From: Mangrovimonas sp. YM274
GTDB lineage: Bacteria; Bacteroidota; Bacteroidia; Flavobacteriales; Flavobacteriaceae
Reading direction: 5' to 3'
Length of the DNA stretch: 64,000 bases
Assembly: GCF_030908385.1 (NCBI RefSeq)
Contig: NZ_CP133091.1
Location: 1,052,501-1,116,500, forward strand
Below the pieces are notes generated by a model. The model saw only the letters and a program-made list of their open reading frames with translations. It was not told where the DNA came from and did no database searches. Numbering within the stretch: position 1 is the first letter of the stretch; every line of letters starts with the position of its first letter. Made by a program: the position numbers and the translations under genes. Positions 8,641-17,005 of the stretch are shown piece after piece.

Positions 8641-10035
8641 ATGGAAACGGTAATAGTATTAGTATTTGTAGTGGGCTATTTGGCCATTACATTAGAACAT
8701 AATTTAAAAATTGATAAGTTAATTCCTGCTTTGGTGATGATGGCGATCAGCTGGGCTTTAATTGCCTTGGGTATTGACGCTTTCCCGCAATGGTTCGATT
8801 CTGCAAATCATACTTTAATGGAAAATTTTGGTTTGCTTGAACACGAGGATAAAATGCATTTGATGGAAGAAACCTTGCTTCATCATTTAGGAAAGACTGC
8901 TGAAATATTGGTATTCCTTTTGGGAGCTATGACCATTGTTGAGATTATAGATTACTTTGACGGTTTCTCCACAATTAAAGGGTTTATTAAAACCAAGAAC
9001 AAGAAAACGATGCTTTGGATTTTTTCCTTATTGGCATTTTTCTTGTCTGCGATAATTGATAACTTAACAGCCACAATTGTATTGATTTCTATTTTACAGA
9101 AATTGATTCAGGATAGAAACACGCGTATTTGGTTTGCTGGTTTAATCATTATCGCTGCAAATGCCGGAGGAGCGTGGTCGCCAATTGGAGATGTTACTAC
9201 AACCATGCTTTGGATTGGTAAAAAAGTATCTGCAGGGCACTTGTTTGCTTACTTGTTTATTCCTTCATTGTTGTGTATGTTGGTACCAACCTTTATTGCA
9301 TCGTTTCTACCTGCTTTTAAAGGTAAGATTGAAAACGAAGAAGAAGAAGATGATGGACCAAAGACTAAGTTTAGTTCAACGATGTTTTATTTGGGATTGG
9401 GAGGTATTGTATCGGTTCCAATTTTTAAACAGGTCACCCATTTGCCTCCGTATGTTGGAATGATGTTGGCCTTGGGTGTTGTTGCCATTTTTGCCGAAAT
9501 TTACAGCAATACCAAGTTCACTTTAATGGATTCTGGCTCAGATGATGAAGCTTTCCAGGGGCATCATAGTCCAGTGCACCATTCATTGTCGCGTATTGAA
9601 ATGCCAAGTATTTTATTTTTCTTAGGTATTTTATTGGCGGTTGCCGCTATGGAGTCTTTAGGTATTTTATTTGGGTTCGCTCAATCGTTGCAAGACACCA
9701 TGCCTATGTTAGGAACCGAATTGCATCATGAAGGTGTTTCAGATTTGGTAGTTATGCTTATGGGAGTAGGTTCTGCAGTTATCGATAATGTACCATTGGT
9801 AGCGGCTAGTTTAGGGATGTTCTCTGAGCCTTTGGATAATGAGTTGTGGCACTTTATAGCCTATTCAGCAGGAACCGGAGGCAGCATGTTGATTATAGGT
9901 TCTGCGGCCGGTGTAGTTGCTATGGGAATGGAAAAAATAGACTTTTTCTGGTACTTGAAAAAGATTGCTTGGTTGGCTCTTGTTGGGTTCTTGGTCGGAG
10001 CTGCAGCATTTATGGTCACAAGAACTTTAATTTAA
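8641..10035 (+). CDS. nhaD: NhaD-type Na+/H+ antiporter
   Basis: This 464-residue inner-membrane protein has about 12 hydrophobic segments. It belongs to the ArsB/NhaD ion-transporter superfamily and exports Na+ in exchange for H+, as expected in a marine bacterium. Family signatures visible are DNLTATIVLISIL (about 140-152), NAGGAWSPIGDVTTTMLW, and a second IDNVPLVAASLGMF in the C-terminal half, which reflects the inverted repeat of the fold. A His- and acid-rich cytoplasmic loop (GHHSPVHHS, near 302) lies between the halves. It starts 9 bases after the dehydrogenase stop codon. Confidence 0.93.
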   Translation: METVIVLVFVVGYLAITLEHNLKIDKLIPALVMMAISWALIALGIDAFPQWFDSANHTLMENFGLLEHEDKMHLMEETLLHHLGKTAEILVFLLGAMTIVEIIDYFDGFSTIKGFIKTKNKKTMLWIFSLLAFFLSAIIDNLTATIVLISILQKLIQDRNTRIWFAGLIIIAANAGGAWSPIGDVTTTMLWIGKKVSAGHLFAYLFIPSLLCMLVPTFIASFLPAFKGKIENEEEEDDGPKTKFSSTMFYLGLGGIVSVPIFKQVTHLPPYVGMMLALGVVAIFAEIYSNTKFTLMDSGSDDEAFQGHHSPVHHSLSRIEMPSILFFLGILLAVAAMESLGILFGFAQSLQDTMPMLGTELHHEGVSDLVVMLMGVGSAVIDNVPLVAASLGMFSEPLDNELWHFIAYSAGTGGSMLIIGSAAGVVAMGMEKIDFFWYLKKIAWLALVGFLVGAAAFMVTRTLI

Positions 10036-10101
10036 AATATACTTTCGTTGCAAAACCAACGTTAGAACAATAATTAGAACTAATACTCAAAATTTATAAC
10101 C

Positions 10102-10797
10102 ATGATGTTATCTTTTAACCTACAAGAAGGTGCAGAATTACTTACTGAAGAACAACCAGTAGAGAAAACACTTTCCATCATTGAACTTATTGGAAGTGGC
10201 GGTCTTGCCGGACAAGTAATTATTGCTGTTCTTTTTATCCTGTTGATTATGGCGGTTTACATTTATTTTGAACGTCTCTTTGCTATTAAGGATGCTTCCA
10301 AAGTAGACTCCAATTTCATGAACCAAATTAAGGATCATGTTAGTAATGGGAAAATTGATTCGGCTCAAATGTTGTGCGCCCAAGTGAATACACCCGTTTC
10401 CAGATTGATCAATAAAGGGATTACCCGTATTGGGAAGCCTTTGGAAGATATCAATACCGCCATTGAAAGTGCCGGGAGATTGGAAGTTTATAGCTTAGAG
10501 AAAAATGTCAGTGTATTGGCCACGATATCCGGTGCAGCCCCAATGATCGGATTTCTTGGTACAGTAATTGGTATGATTCTATCAATCTTTGAAATTGCCA
10601 ATTCAGGAGGTCAAATCGATATTAAACTATTGGCCGATGGATTGTATACGGCCATGACAACTACAGTTGCCGGGTTAATTGTTGGTATTGTTGGATATAT
10701 TGCTTACAATCATTTAGTGGTAAAAACCGATAAGGTTGTGTACCAAATGGAAGCAAATTCTTTAGAGTTCTTGGATCACTTAAATGAGCCTATCTAA
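10102..10797 (+). CDS. exbB: MotA/TolQ/ExbB proton channel family protein
   Basis: This 231-residue inner-membrane protein is the ExbB subunit that couples proton flow to TonB. It has one N-terminal membrane segment (about 34-55, VIIAVLFILLIMAVYIYFERL) and two C-terminal ones, ISGAAPMIGFLGTVIGMILSI and GLYTAMTTTVAGLIVGIVGY, which carry the family proton-path Thr residues. The exbD start overlaps its stop by one base (TAATG), so the two are translationally coupled. The set exbB-exbD-tonB should energise outer-membrane TonB-dependent transport. Confidence 0.93.
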   Translation: MMLSFNLQEGAELLTEEQPVEKTLSIIELIGSGGLAGQVIIAVLFILLIMAVYIYFERLFAIKDASKVDSNFMNQIKDHVSNGKIDSAQMLCAQVNTPVSRLINKGITRIGKPLEDINTAIESAGRLEVYSLEKNVSVLATISGAAPMIGFLGTVIGMILSIFEIANSGGQIDIKLLADGLYTAMTTTVAGLIVGIVGYIAYNHLVVKTDKVVYQMEANSLEFLDHLNEPI

Positions 10798-11192
10798 TGA
10801 ATTTAAGAGGAAGAAATAAAGTCACGCCAGAATTCAATATGTCGTCCATGACGGATATTGTATTTCTGTTATTGATCTTTTTTATGTTGGCATCTACTTT
10901 GGTAACCACAAACGCCATTGATATTTTATTGCCAAAGGCCAGTGGTAAAACCGAAAACAAGAAATCGGTAGCGGTTAGCATTACAAAAGATCTAAGATAT
11001 TATATAGACCAAAAATTGGTGGGAGAAAGTGTTTTGGAAACCCAATTGGTTTCTGCACTTGCTGGACAGGACAAACCAACGGTGGTATTGCGTGCAGAAA
11101 AATCTGTACCGGTAGATAACGTGGTTAAGGTTATGGACATTGCCAATAGAAACAAGTTCAAGGTTATTTTAGCAGTAAAACCGAATAATTAA
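10797..11192 (+). CDS. exbD: ExbD/TolR biopolymer transport protein
   Basis: The 131-residue ExbD subunit has a short cytoplasmic tail (VTPEFNMSSMTDIVFLLL) with the essential Asp of the family in the single membrane helix (about 15-35). A periplasmic domain with the VVLRAEKSVPVDNVVKVMD motif follows. It overlaps exbB by one base and is separated from the tonB start by one base. Confidence 0.94.
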   Translation: MNLRGRNKVTPEFNMSSMTDIVFLLLIFFMLASTLVTTNAIDILLPKASGKTENKKSVAVSITKDLRYYIDQKLVGESVLETQLVSALAGQDKPTVVLRAEKSVPVDNVVKVMDIANRNKFKVILAVKPNN

Positions 11193-11193
11193 T

Positions 11194-12084
11194 ATGAAAT
11201 ATTTTGAGACCAAATATGAGCGCAACTCGGCCAAGATTACCGCATTGATTATGGTGATTTTGATATTGTTGTTATTTGTAGTTGGTCATAAATATTTGGA
11301 TCCGCCAGAGGAATACGGCGTAGCCGTTAATTTTGGAAATTCTGCAGTAGGAAGTGGCGATGTACAGCCCACAAAACCTTTGGCACCACCTAAGGAAACT
11401 GTTGAAACCCCTGTAGAGGAGGTGAAGCCAGAAGAAACTGTGCAACCACAACCTAAAGAAGTTACGGAAACAGCAACCAAAGCTGAAGATGTGCTCACGG
11501 AGGAAAGTGCCGAAGCCATTGCTATTAAGAAGAAAAAGGAAGCTGATGCCAAAGCCAAAGCTGAAGCCGAACGTGTTGAACGTGAAAAACGTGAAGCTGC
11601 TGAAAAGAAACGTTTGGAGGAAGAGAAGAAAAGACAAGAAGAGGCTAAGAAGAAAAAAGCGTTGGATGCATTAATAGGGGGTGTCAGCAATTCCGAAGGT
11701 ACGGAAGCCGGAGGTGAAGGCCCAGATGGAAAACCAGGAGATAAAGGTCAATTGGATGGTGATCCGTATGCCCCAAGTTATTTTGGAGGTAGTGGTCCTG
11801 GAAAAGGAGGGGTAGGTTATGGTCTAGGAGGTAGAGGAACCCCTAGCAAGCAAATATTCAGACAGGACTGTAATGAATATGGATTGGTGGTTGTACGTAT
11901 TGAGGTGGATAGAAGTGGTAATGTCGTTGCGGCCGAACCAGGTATTAGAGGTACAACAAATACACACCCTTGTTTATTGGAACCAGCTAAAAAAATTGCC
12001 CTATCGCATAAATGGCCAGCTGATCCCAAAGCACCTGCCAGACAGGTAGGATTTGTAAGCATTAATTTTGATGTAACCCAGTAG
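11194..12084 (+). CDS. tonB: TonB-like energy transducer
   Basis: The product has 296 residues. One membrane anchor (about 13-30, ALIMVILILLLFVVG) is followed by a long periplasmic Pro/Glu linker and a strongly charged Lys/Glu/Ala coiled-coil stretch (about 107-155). A Gly-rich hinge (about 160-215) leads to a TonB-type C-terminal domain with VVVRIEVDRSGNVVAAEPGIRGTT and the conserved W in LSHKWPADP. The domain should contact TonB boxes of outer-membrane receptors. Two Cys (DCNEYG and HPCLLEP) flank it and may be paired. It is the third gene of the exbB-exbD-tonB-folC run, and folC starts 4 bases after it. Confidence 0.88.
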   Translation: MKYFETKYERNSAKITALIMVILILLLFVVGHKYLDPPEEYGVAVNFGNSAVGSGDVQPTKPLAPPKETVETPVEEVKPEETVQPQPKEVTETATKAEDVLTEESAEAIAIKKKKEADAKAKAEAERVEREKREAAEKKRLEEEKKRQEEAKKKKALDALIGGVSNSEGTEAGGEGPDGKPGDKGQLDGDPYAPSYFGGSGPGKGGVGYGLGGRGTPSKQIFRQDCNEYGLVVVRIEVDRSGNVVAAEPGIRGTTNTHPCLLEPAKKIALSHKWPADPKAPARQVGFVSINFDVTQ

Positions 12085-12088
12085 ACAT

Positions 12089-13306
12089 ATGAATTATCAG
12101 GAAACTGTGAACTGGATGTTTAAGCAGTTACCTATGTATCAAAATTTAGGTACATCTGCCTATAAGAAAGATTTGAGCAACACTTTGTTGCTGGCTGCAG
12201 AGCTAAATCATCCTGAAAATCATTTTAAAAGCATACACGTGGCCGGTACCAATGGAAAAGGGTCTACCAGCCACATGTTGGCTTCTATACTTCAAGAAGC
12301 AGGCTATAAAGTAGGGCTTTATACGTCACCACATTTAAAGGACTTTAGAGAGCGCATCAAAATCAATGGTGAAGACATCTCAGAAGACTTTGTAGTTGAT
12401 TTTATAGATAAACATCTAGACTTTTTTCAAAACAATCACCTGTCATTCTTTGAAATGACGGTTGGGATGGCATTCGATTATTTTGCCAAATCCAAAGTGG
12501 ATATCGCTATCATTGAGGTGGGGTTGGGAGGCAGACTGGATTCTACCAATATAATTACGCCTTTGGTTTCGGTGATTACCAATATTGGTTTGGACCATAC
12601 CCAATTTTTGGGGAATGATTTGGTGTCTATAGCCAAAGAAAAAGCAGGCATTATCAAAAGGAATGTTCCTGTCGTGATTGGGGAAACCCAAGAAGAAACC
12701 GAAGCTGTATTTAAGGATAAGGCTGGGGAAGAGGGCGCCGAGATTCATTTTGCGGATCAAGAAATAGGTTCTGTATATGAGAGTGATTTAAAAGGACTGT
12801 ATCAGCAGAAGAACATCAAAACGGTGTTGCAGGCTATTCAATTGTTGCGAAAGGATGAATTTATTATTTCAGATGAAGCTGTGCAGTCAGGTTTAAAGAA
12901 GGTGTCTGCGAATACTGGATTGAAAGGACGTTGGCAGATTCTTGAAGAAAACCCAAAAATTGTTTGTGATACGGCACACAATAAAGAAGGGCTTAAATAT
13001 ATCGTAGAACAATTATCTAAAGAAAATTATCAGCAACTTCATATAGTTTTTGGAGTTGTCAATGATAAATCGCTCGAGCCAATTTTTGAGTTAATGCCAA
13101 AAAATGCGACTTATTATTTCTGCAAGCCTGATATGCCAAGAGGATTAGATGCAGACGTTTTGAAGGACGAATTTTTAAATCATGGTTTTGTTGGAGAGGT
13201 GTATTCTAGTGTAAATGAGGGATTAAAAACAGCTAGAGAGCATGCGGGTAAAAGTGACTTTATTTATGTTGGAGGAAGCACTTTTGTAGTGGCGGAAATA
13301 ATTTGA
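12089..13306 (+). CDS. folC: bifunctional folylpolyglutamate synthase/dihydrofolate synthase
   Basis: This 405-residue cytoplasmic Mur-ligase-type enzyme adds glutamate to dihydropteroate or folates, using ATP. The P-loop is AGTNGKGSTSHML (about 52-64). The Mg2+/folate-site motifs TSPHLKDFRERI and EVGLGGRLDSTN, and the C-terminal domain motif DTAHNKEG, are all present. It closes the exbB-exbD-tonB run, 4 bases behind tonB. This is a common flavobacterial order, and the functional link is not obvious. No hairpin is seen directly after its stop. The first tRNA-Val promoter starts 20 bases downstream. Confidence 0.95.
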   Translation: MNYQETVNWMFKQLPMYQNLGTSAYKKDLSNTLLLAAELNHPENHFKSIHVAGTNGKGSTSHMLASILQEAGYKVGLYTSPHLKDFRERIKINGEDISEDFVVDFIDKHLDFFQNNHLSFFEMTVGMAFDYFAKSKVDIAIIEVGLGGRLDSTNIITPLVSVITNIGLDHTQFLGNDLVSIAKEKAGIIKRNVPVVIGETQEETEAVFKDKAGEEGAEIHFADQEIGSVYESDLKGLYQQKNIKTVLQAIQLLRKDEFIISDEAVQSGLKKVSANTGLKGRWQILEENPKIVCDTAHNKEGLKYIVEQLSKENYQQLHIVFGVVNDKSLEPIFELMPKNATYYFCKPDMPRGLDADVLKDEFLNHGFVGEVYSSVNEGLKTAREHAGKSDFIYVGGSTFVVAEII

Positions 13307-13325
13307 AAAATATTTCAAAAAAGCT

Positions 13326-13355
13326 TTTGAGATATGGAAAACTAGACTATATTTG
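13326..13355 (+). promoter_or_regulatory. promoter of the first tRNA-Val gene
   Basis: TTTG (13326-13329) is followed after 18 bp by a perfect TATATTTG (13348-13355). The tRNA begins 16 bases further on. Confidence 0.87.
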
Positions 13356-13370
13356 CAGTCCAATTAGGAA

Positions 13371-13445
13371 GGGCGCGTAGCTCAGTTGGTTCAGAGCACT
13401 TGGTTTACACCCAAGGGGTCAGGGGTTCGAATCCCTTCGCGCCCA
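13371..13445 (+). tRNA. tRNA-Val (anticodon UAC), copy 1
   Basis: A 75-base cloverleaf with acceptor stem GGGCGCG/CGCGCCC, anticodon stem CTTGG/CCAAG, loop TTTACAC with anticodon TAC, and T-arm GGTTCGAATCC. The discriminator base is A. The full CCA end is not encoded. It is identical to the copy at 13606-13680. Confidence 0.98.
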
Positions 13446-13447
13446 CA

Positions 13448-13478
13448 GAAAAAGCTTCTCATATCGAGAAGCTTTTCT
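13448..13478 (+). terminator. terminator after tRNA-Val copy 1
   Basis: The stem AAAGCTTCTC / GAGAAGCTTT with loop ATATC is followed by TTCTT. Nearly the same hairpin follows copy 2, which supports duplication of the whole unit. Confidence 0.82.
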
Positions 13479-13559
13479 TATTTATAGAGGGTCTTATGTT
13501 TATTGAAAAGTATTAAAATCTAGTTCAGAAACGTAAGTAAAAATTTTTCAAAAAAATGT

Positions 13560-13589
13560 TTTGAGAAATAAAAAACTAGATTATATTTG
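13560..13589 (+). promoter_or_regulatory. promoter of the second tRNA-Val gene
   Basis: TTG (13561-13563) is followed after 18 bp by a perfect TATATTTG (13582-13589), the same layout as copy 1. Confidence 0.87.
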
Positions 13590-13605
13590 CAGCCGCAACA
13601 AGCAA

Positions 13606-13680
13606 GGGCGCGTAGCTCAGTTGGTTCAGAGCACTTGGTTTACACCCAAGGGGTCAGGGGTTCGAATCCCTTCGCGCCCA
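13606..13680 (+). tRNA. tRNA-Val (anticodon UAC), copy 2
   Basis: The 75-base sequence is identical to the tRNA at 13371-13445, with the TAC anticodon. It has its own promoter and hairpin, so the two copies are separate transcription units rather than one two-gene transcript. Confidence 0.98.
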
Positions 13681-13682
13681 CA

Positions 13683-13715
13683 AAAAAAGCTTCTCAAAAT
13701 GAGAAGCTTTTTTAA
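13683..13715. terminator. bidirectional terminator between tRNA-Val copy 2 and murF
   Basis: The stem AAAAGCTTCTC / GAGAAGCTTTT with loop AAAAT is flanked by A-run and T-run. It can end both the tRNA transcript and the convergent murF transcript. Confidence 0.9.
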
Positions 13716-13716
13716 T

Positions 13717-15003
13717 TTACAATAGTTCCAATACCCGTTCCAAAGCCATTCCTCTAGATCCTTTTATCAGGATAAATTCATTTTCAATAACAATACCTTC
13801 CAAGTGTTTTTTTAAGTCTTCAAATAACTCAAATTTAAAGGTGTTTTCCCCATTTGATGTAGTATTGTGGAAATGTTTTCCAATAATATAAATAGAGCCG
13901 TTAAAATGCGTTTCCAGATAGTTTAAGATTGCTTGGTGTTCTTCTGCAGAAGTGTTTCCCAATTCAAACATATCCCCTAAGAACACGGTTTTGTGCAAAT
14001 CACTATTATATTGAATAAAATTCTCCAGTGCGGCCTTCATGCTGGTTGGATTGGCATTGTAGGCGTCCAATATAATTTTATTACTTCCTTTCTCTAAAAA
14101 TTGGGATCTATTATTGCTAGGAATATAGGTTTCAATACCTTTTTTGATATTGACTGTAGCAACCTTAAAATAGGAGGCAATGGCTATCGCACTACTAATA
14201 TTGTTATAGTTGTATATGCCCGTTAAATGTGATGTAATTTCTGTGCCATCAAAATTTACAATAACTTCAGATTGGGCATTGGTAAGTTTAATATTGGCAT
14301 CTGCATTCGTTGCTTCTCCAAAAGTGAAAACTGGCTTGTAGGCGCCTATTTGTTTTAATTGGGTTGCGTCGTTTGCATTGATGAAAACCGTTTTGTTATG
14401 GACTTTCAAATAATCATATAATTCGGATTTTGCCGTAATTACACCTTCCAAGCTGCCAAAGCCTTCTAAATGGGCCTTTCCAAAATTGGTAATTAAACCA
14501 TAATCTGGTTGCGCTATGGAACATAGAAAAGCAATTTCTTTATGGTGATTGGCGCCCATTTCAACAATCCCAATTTCTGTTTCTTGTGTCATCTCTAAAA
14601 GAGTTAAAGGAACTCCAATATGGTTGTTCAGATTGCCCTTGGTGGCAGAAGTTCTGAATTGGGTTGACAGGACTGCGTTAATCAATTCCTTGGTTGTTGT
14701 CTTGCCATTACTACCTGTTAAGGCAATGATGGGAAGGTTTAATTTTTTACGGTGATAGGTGGCTAATTCTTGTAAAGCTGTCAGCACATCTTTCACCAAA
14801 ATCATTTGGGGGTTTGTTGCGTATTCCTTCTCATCAATTACAGCGTATTTAGCACCGCTTTCAAGGGCCTGTTGTGCAAATGTGTTGCCATTAAAATTGT
14901 CGCCTTTTAAAGCAAAGAAAATGGCATTTGTTGTTACTTTTCGTGTGTCTGTCGTTACAGAGGAACACTCCAAAAAAGCCTTATATAAATGTTCTATATT
15001 CAT
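13717..15003 (-). CDS. murF: UDP-N-acetylmuramoyl-tripeptide--D-alanyl-D-alanine ligase
   Basis: MurF adds D-Ala-D-Ala to UDP-MurNAc-tripeptide, the last cytoplasmic step of peptidoglycan precursor synthesis. The 428-residue protein has the N-terminal TDTRKVTTNAIFFALKG substrate domain, the P-loop ALTGSNGKTTTKELI (about 93-107), NHIGVPLTLLE, VEMGANH, and the C-terminal ligase motif LDAYNANPTSMKAAL. Length and motifs are complete. It lies downstream of gldJ on the same strand, with a terminator between them, so it may have its own promoter. The murF-gldJ neighbourhood is common in Flavobacteria. Confidence 0.96.
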   Translation of the reverse strand: MNIEHLYKAFLECSSVTTDTRKVTTNAIFFALKGDNFNGNTFAQQALESGAKYAVIDEKEYATNPQMILVKDVLTALQELATYHRKKLNLPIIALTGSNGKTTTKELINAVLSTQFRTSATKGNLNNHIGVPLTLLEMTQETEIGIVEMGANHHKEIAFLCSIAQPDYGLITNFGKAHLEGFGSLEGVITAKSELYDYLKVHNKTVFINANDATQLKQIGAYKPVFTFGEATNADANIKLTNAQSEVIVNFDGTEITSHLTGIYNYNNISSAIAIASYFKVATVNIKKGIETYIPSNNRSQFLEKGSNKIILDAYNANPTSMKAALENFIQYNSDLHKTVFLGDMFELGNTSAEEHQAILNYLETHFNGSIYIIGKHFHNTTSNGENTFKFELFEDLKKHLEGIVIENEFILIKGSRGMALERVLELL

Positions 15004-15017
15004 GAATTAAATGTAAT

Positions 15018-15052
15018 AAAAAAGTCCTAACAGCAATGTTAGGACTTTTTAG
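15018..15052 (-). terminator. terminator after gldJ
   Basis: The stem AAAAAGTCCTAACA / TGTTAGGACTTTTT with loop GCAA lies between the murF start and the gldJ stop. On the minus strand it follows gldJ by about 20 bases and ends in T-rich sequence. Confidence 0.88.
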
Positions 15053-15072
15053 ATTTATAACTAAGATATGAT

Positions 15073-16755
15073 TTAGTTCTTTGTTTTGTTTTTCATTTTA
15101 GATTTAGATCCAACTCTAGACATTGCACATCTGAATCCGATGTAATCTGTAGCCATATCCTGTGGGAAATATCTACGTTGAGCAGGGTCTAACCAGTAGT
15201 CTCTATCTTTCCAAGATCCACCTTTGTACACTCTTACGTTATCGTTAATCAAAGAAGTTCTAGCGTTAGACTTGTCATATTCCTTGATTAATACTCCAGC
15301 AGAGTCTCTTTCGATGTTGTGCATTGGAGAGTTGTACATCTTTCTAGTAGAAGATACTTTTTCTCCTTCTTCGCTTTCATCGAAGTTGTCTTGGTAGTAA
15401 CGAGATGATCTTACATCACCGTCTCTAAAGTTTCTGTTGTCAGAAGTGTCGAAGTTTGTTCTTAAGTAAGTTTCATTGTCATCAACAGGAACTTGTAAAA
15501 TTTCACCAGGAAGATTTCTTGCAACGATTTTTCCATTACTTAAAGTGTCATATACAATTTCGTCTGGAGTTACAATTTTAACAGTTCCATCTTCTCCAAT
15601 AGCGTTTTTAGTATAAACGTTACCACGGTAGTAGTTGAAATCGTTAAATTCATCATCAACGATAGGTCTATAAACGTCTGCTACCCATTCTGCAACGTTA
15701 CCGGCCATATCATATAAACCGTAATCGTTAGGAGCGTAAGACATTACTTTAGCTGTAATATCGGCACCGTCATCAGACCATCCAGCAATTCCACCGTAAT
15801 CTCCTTTTCCTTGCTTGAAGTTAGCTAACTGATCACCTCTAGATTTTCTCTTTCCAGATCTCGTGTAAGCTCCATTCCAAGGATATTTCTTTCTACCTCT
15901 ATAAACATTGTAGCTTCTTAATTCGCTCATACCTAAAGCGGCATATTCCCACTCAGCTTCTGAAGGTAGACGGTATTTTGGAGAGATAACCCCAGTTTCT
16001 CTGCTTGCGTAAACGTTGATTTCGTTTCCTTCAGCATCGGTCATTGGCTTAAGGTTTCCGCCTCTTAATACTTCTTCGTTTCCTCCAAAAGTTTGTGTTG
16101 GAGCGTTGATATAAGTATCGGTGTTAAAGTTGCTATCCGCAGATGCATCAGTTAAGTGAGAATCTCTTTTTAGGTAACCTGCATCTTGCAAGTACATTTC
16201 GTTAACACGGTCTGTTCTCCAATTTGCAAATTCAACAGCTTGAATCCAGCTAACACCTACAACAGGGTATTCTCCATAACCTGGGTGACGTAGATAGTTT
16301 TCTGTCATCATTTCGCTATATCCTAAACGGTTTCTCCATACCAAAGTGTCAGGAAGAGCACCTTCGTAAATTAACTTAAAGTTAGGATCATCTGGTGGGT
16401 AAACTCTTTTAATCCAATCCAGATACTCTAAGTACATCATATTGGTTACTTCCGTTTCATCCATGTAGAAAGACTGAACGTGTTGTTGATTTGGAGAGTT
16501 ATTCCAATCGTGCATCACATCGTCTTGTACTTTACCCATGGTAAAAGTTCCTCCTTCAATGAAAACTAACCCAGGAGCAGTTTCTTGTTCTTTAAAGCTT
16601 GTGTTGTATTGAAAACCTCCTTCTCTGTCATTAATCGTCCAGCCAGTGGCTCTCGAATTATTCTTCGACGAGGAAGATTTGTTACAACTAAACAATGCTA
16701 AAGATAGCGTTAGGGCTAACAGTATCCTTAGATTTAAAACGTGTTTCATATCCAT
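15073..16755 (-). CDS. gldJ: gliding motility lipoprotein GldJ
   Basis: GldJ is an outer-membrane-associated lipoprotein needed for gliding and for stability of the GldK/type IX machinery in Flavobacteria. The 560-residue product has a lipoprotein signal (about 1-24, LALFSC with the acylated Cys). Its body is related to formylglycine-generating enzymes (FIEGGTFTMG, YRLPSEAEWEYAALG, YDMAGNVAEWVADVYRP, VYKGGSWKDR, YIGFRCAMS). In Gld proteins this fold is structural, not catalytic. The second Met (16749) is an equally possible start. It diverges from porU, which forms the well-known gldJ-porU-porV cluster. Confidence 0.95.
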   Translation of the reverse strand: MDMKHVLNLRILLALTLSLALFSCNKSSSSKNNSRATGWTINDREGGFQYNTSFKEQETAPGLVFIEGGTFTMGKVQDDVMHDWNNSPNQQHVQSFYMDETEVTNMMYLEYLDWIKRVYPPDDPNFKLIYEGALPDTLVWRNRLGYSEMMTENYLRHPGYGEYPVVGVSWIQAVEFANWRTDRVNEMYLQDAGYLKRDSHLTDASADSNFNTDTYINAPTQTFGGNEEVLRGGNLKPMTDAEGNEINVYASRETGVISPKYRLPSEAEWEYAALGMSELRSYNVYRGRKKYPWNGAYTRSGKRKSRGDQLANFKQGKGDYGGIAGWSDDGADITAKVMSYAPNDYGLYDMAGNVAEWVADVYRPIVDDEFNDFNYYRGNVYTKNAIGEDGTVKIVTPDEIVYDTLSNGKIVARNLPGEILQVPVDDNETYLRTNFDTSDNRNFRDGDVRSSRYYQDNFDESEEGEKVSSTRKMYNSPMHNIERDSAGVLIKEYDKSNARTSLINDNVRVYKGGSWKDRDYWLDPAQRRYFPQDMATDYIGFRCAMSRVGSKSKMKNKTKN

Positions 16756-16787
16756 ACTTTTAAGTAAGCTAAATTAATTTTAGAGAC

Positions 16788-16817
16788 GCAATATAGTAAT
16801 TAACGGCAAATTAACAA
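16788..16817 (-). promoter_or_regulatory. possible gldJ promoter
   Basis: On the minus strand TTG (16815-16817) is followed after 19 bp by TATATTGC (16788-16795). The last two bases of the -7 motif differ from consensus, so this is a weaker call. Confidence 0.4.
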
Positions 16818-17005
16818 CCTTTTTTTTGAAAATTTACCTGTAAAAGCTGTATTTCATCCTTTTTTTTGAGCATTACATCGGATTTTTTACGGTTTATCGA
16901 TGTATTTTGTCTTTAAATAACGGTAGGCGAATTTAATTATTGTTGTAATTTTGAAGAAATATTTCGAGACCTATACTATATATACCATACAGTCGTTAAT
17001 TGATT

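Larger units (their letters stand above)
13310..13712 (+). repeat. tandem duplication of a promoter-tRNA-Val-hairpin unit
   Basis: Two copies of a unit of about 235 bp lie head to tail. Each holds a TTTTGAGA-type -33 region, a TATATTTG -7 motif, an identical 75-bp tRNA gene and an AAGCTTCTC hairpin. The flanks have diverged (for example ATATGGAAAACTAGAC against AATAAAAAACTAGATT) while the tRNA bodies are identical. The duplication is therefore not brand new and the tRNA bodies are under selection or gene conversion. Confidence 0.85.

Noticed and set aside
11272-11690. Two open frames of 121 and 134 codons on the minus strand opposite tonB
   Set aside because: They mirror the Lys/Glu/Ala-rich coiled coil of tonB, are low in complexity, and have no family resemblance.
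13310-13712. Integration site of a mobile element at the tRNA-Val genes
   Set aside because: No integrase, no displaced tRNA fragment and no foreign cargo is seen; both tRNA copies are intact and sit in a simple tandem duplication.
16946-16953. TAATTTTG as a -7 element for porU
   Set aside because: No TTG is found 17-23 bp upstream; the nearest is 36 bp away.
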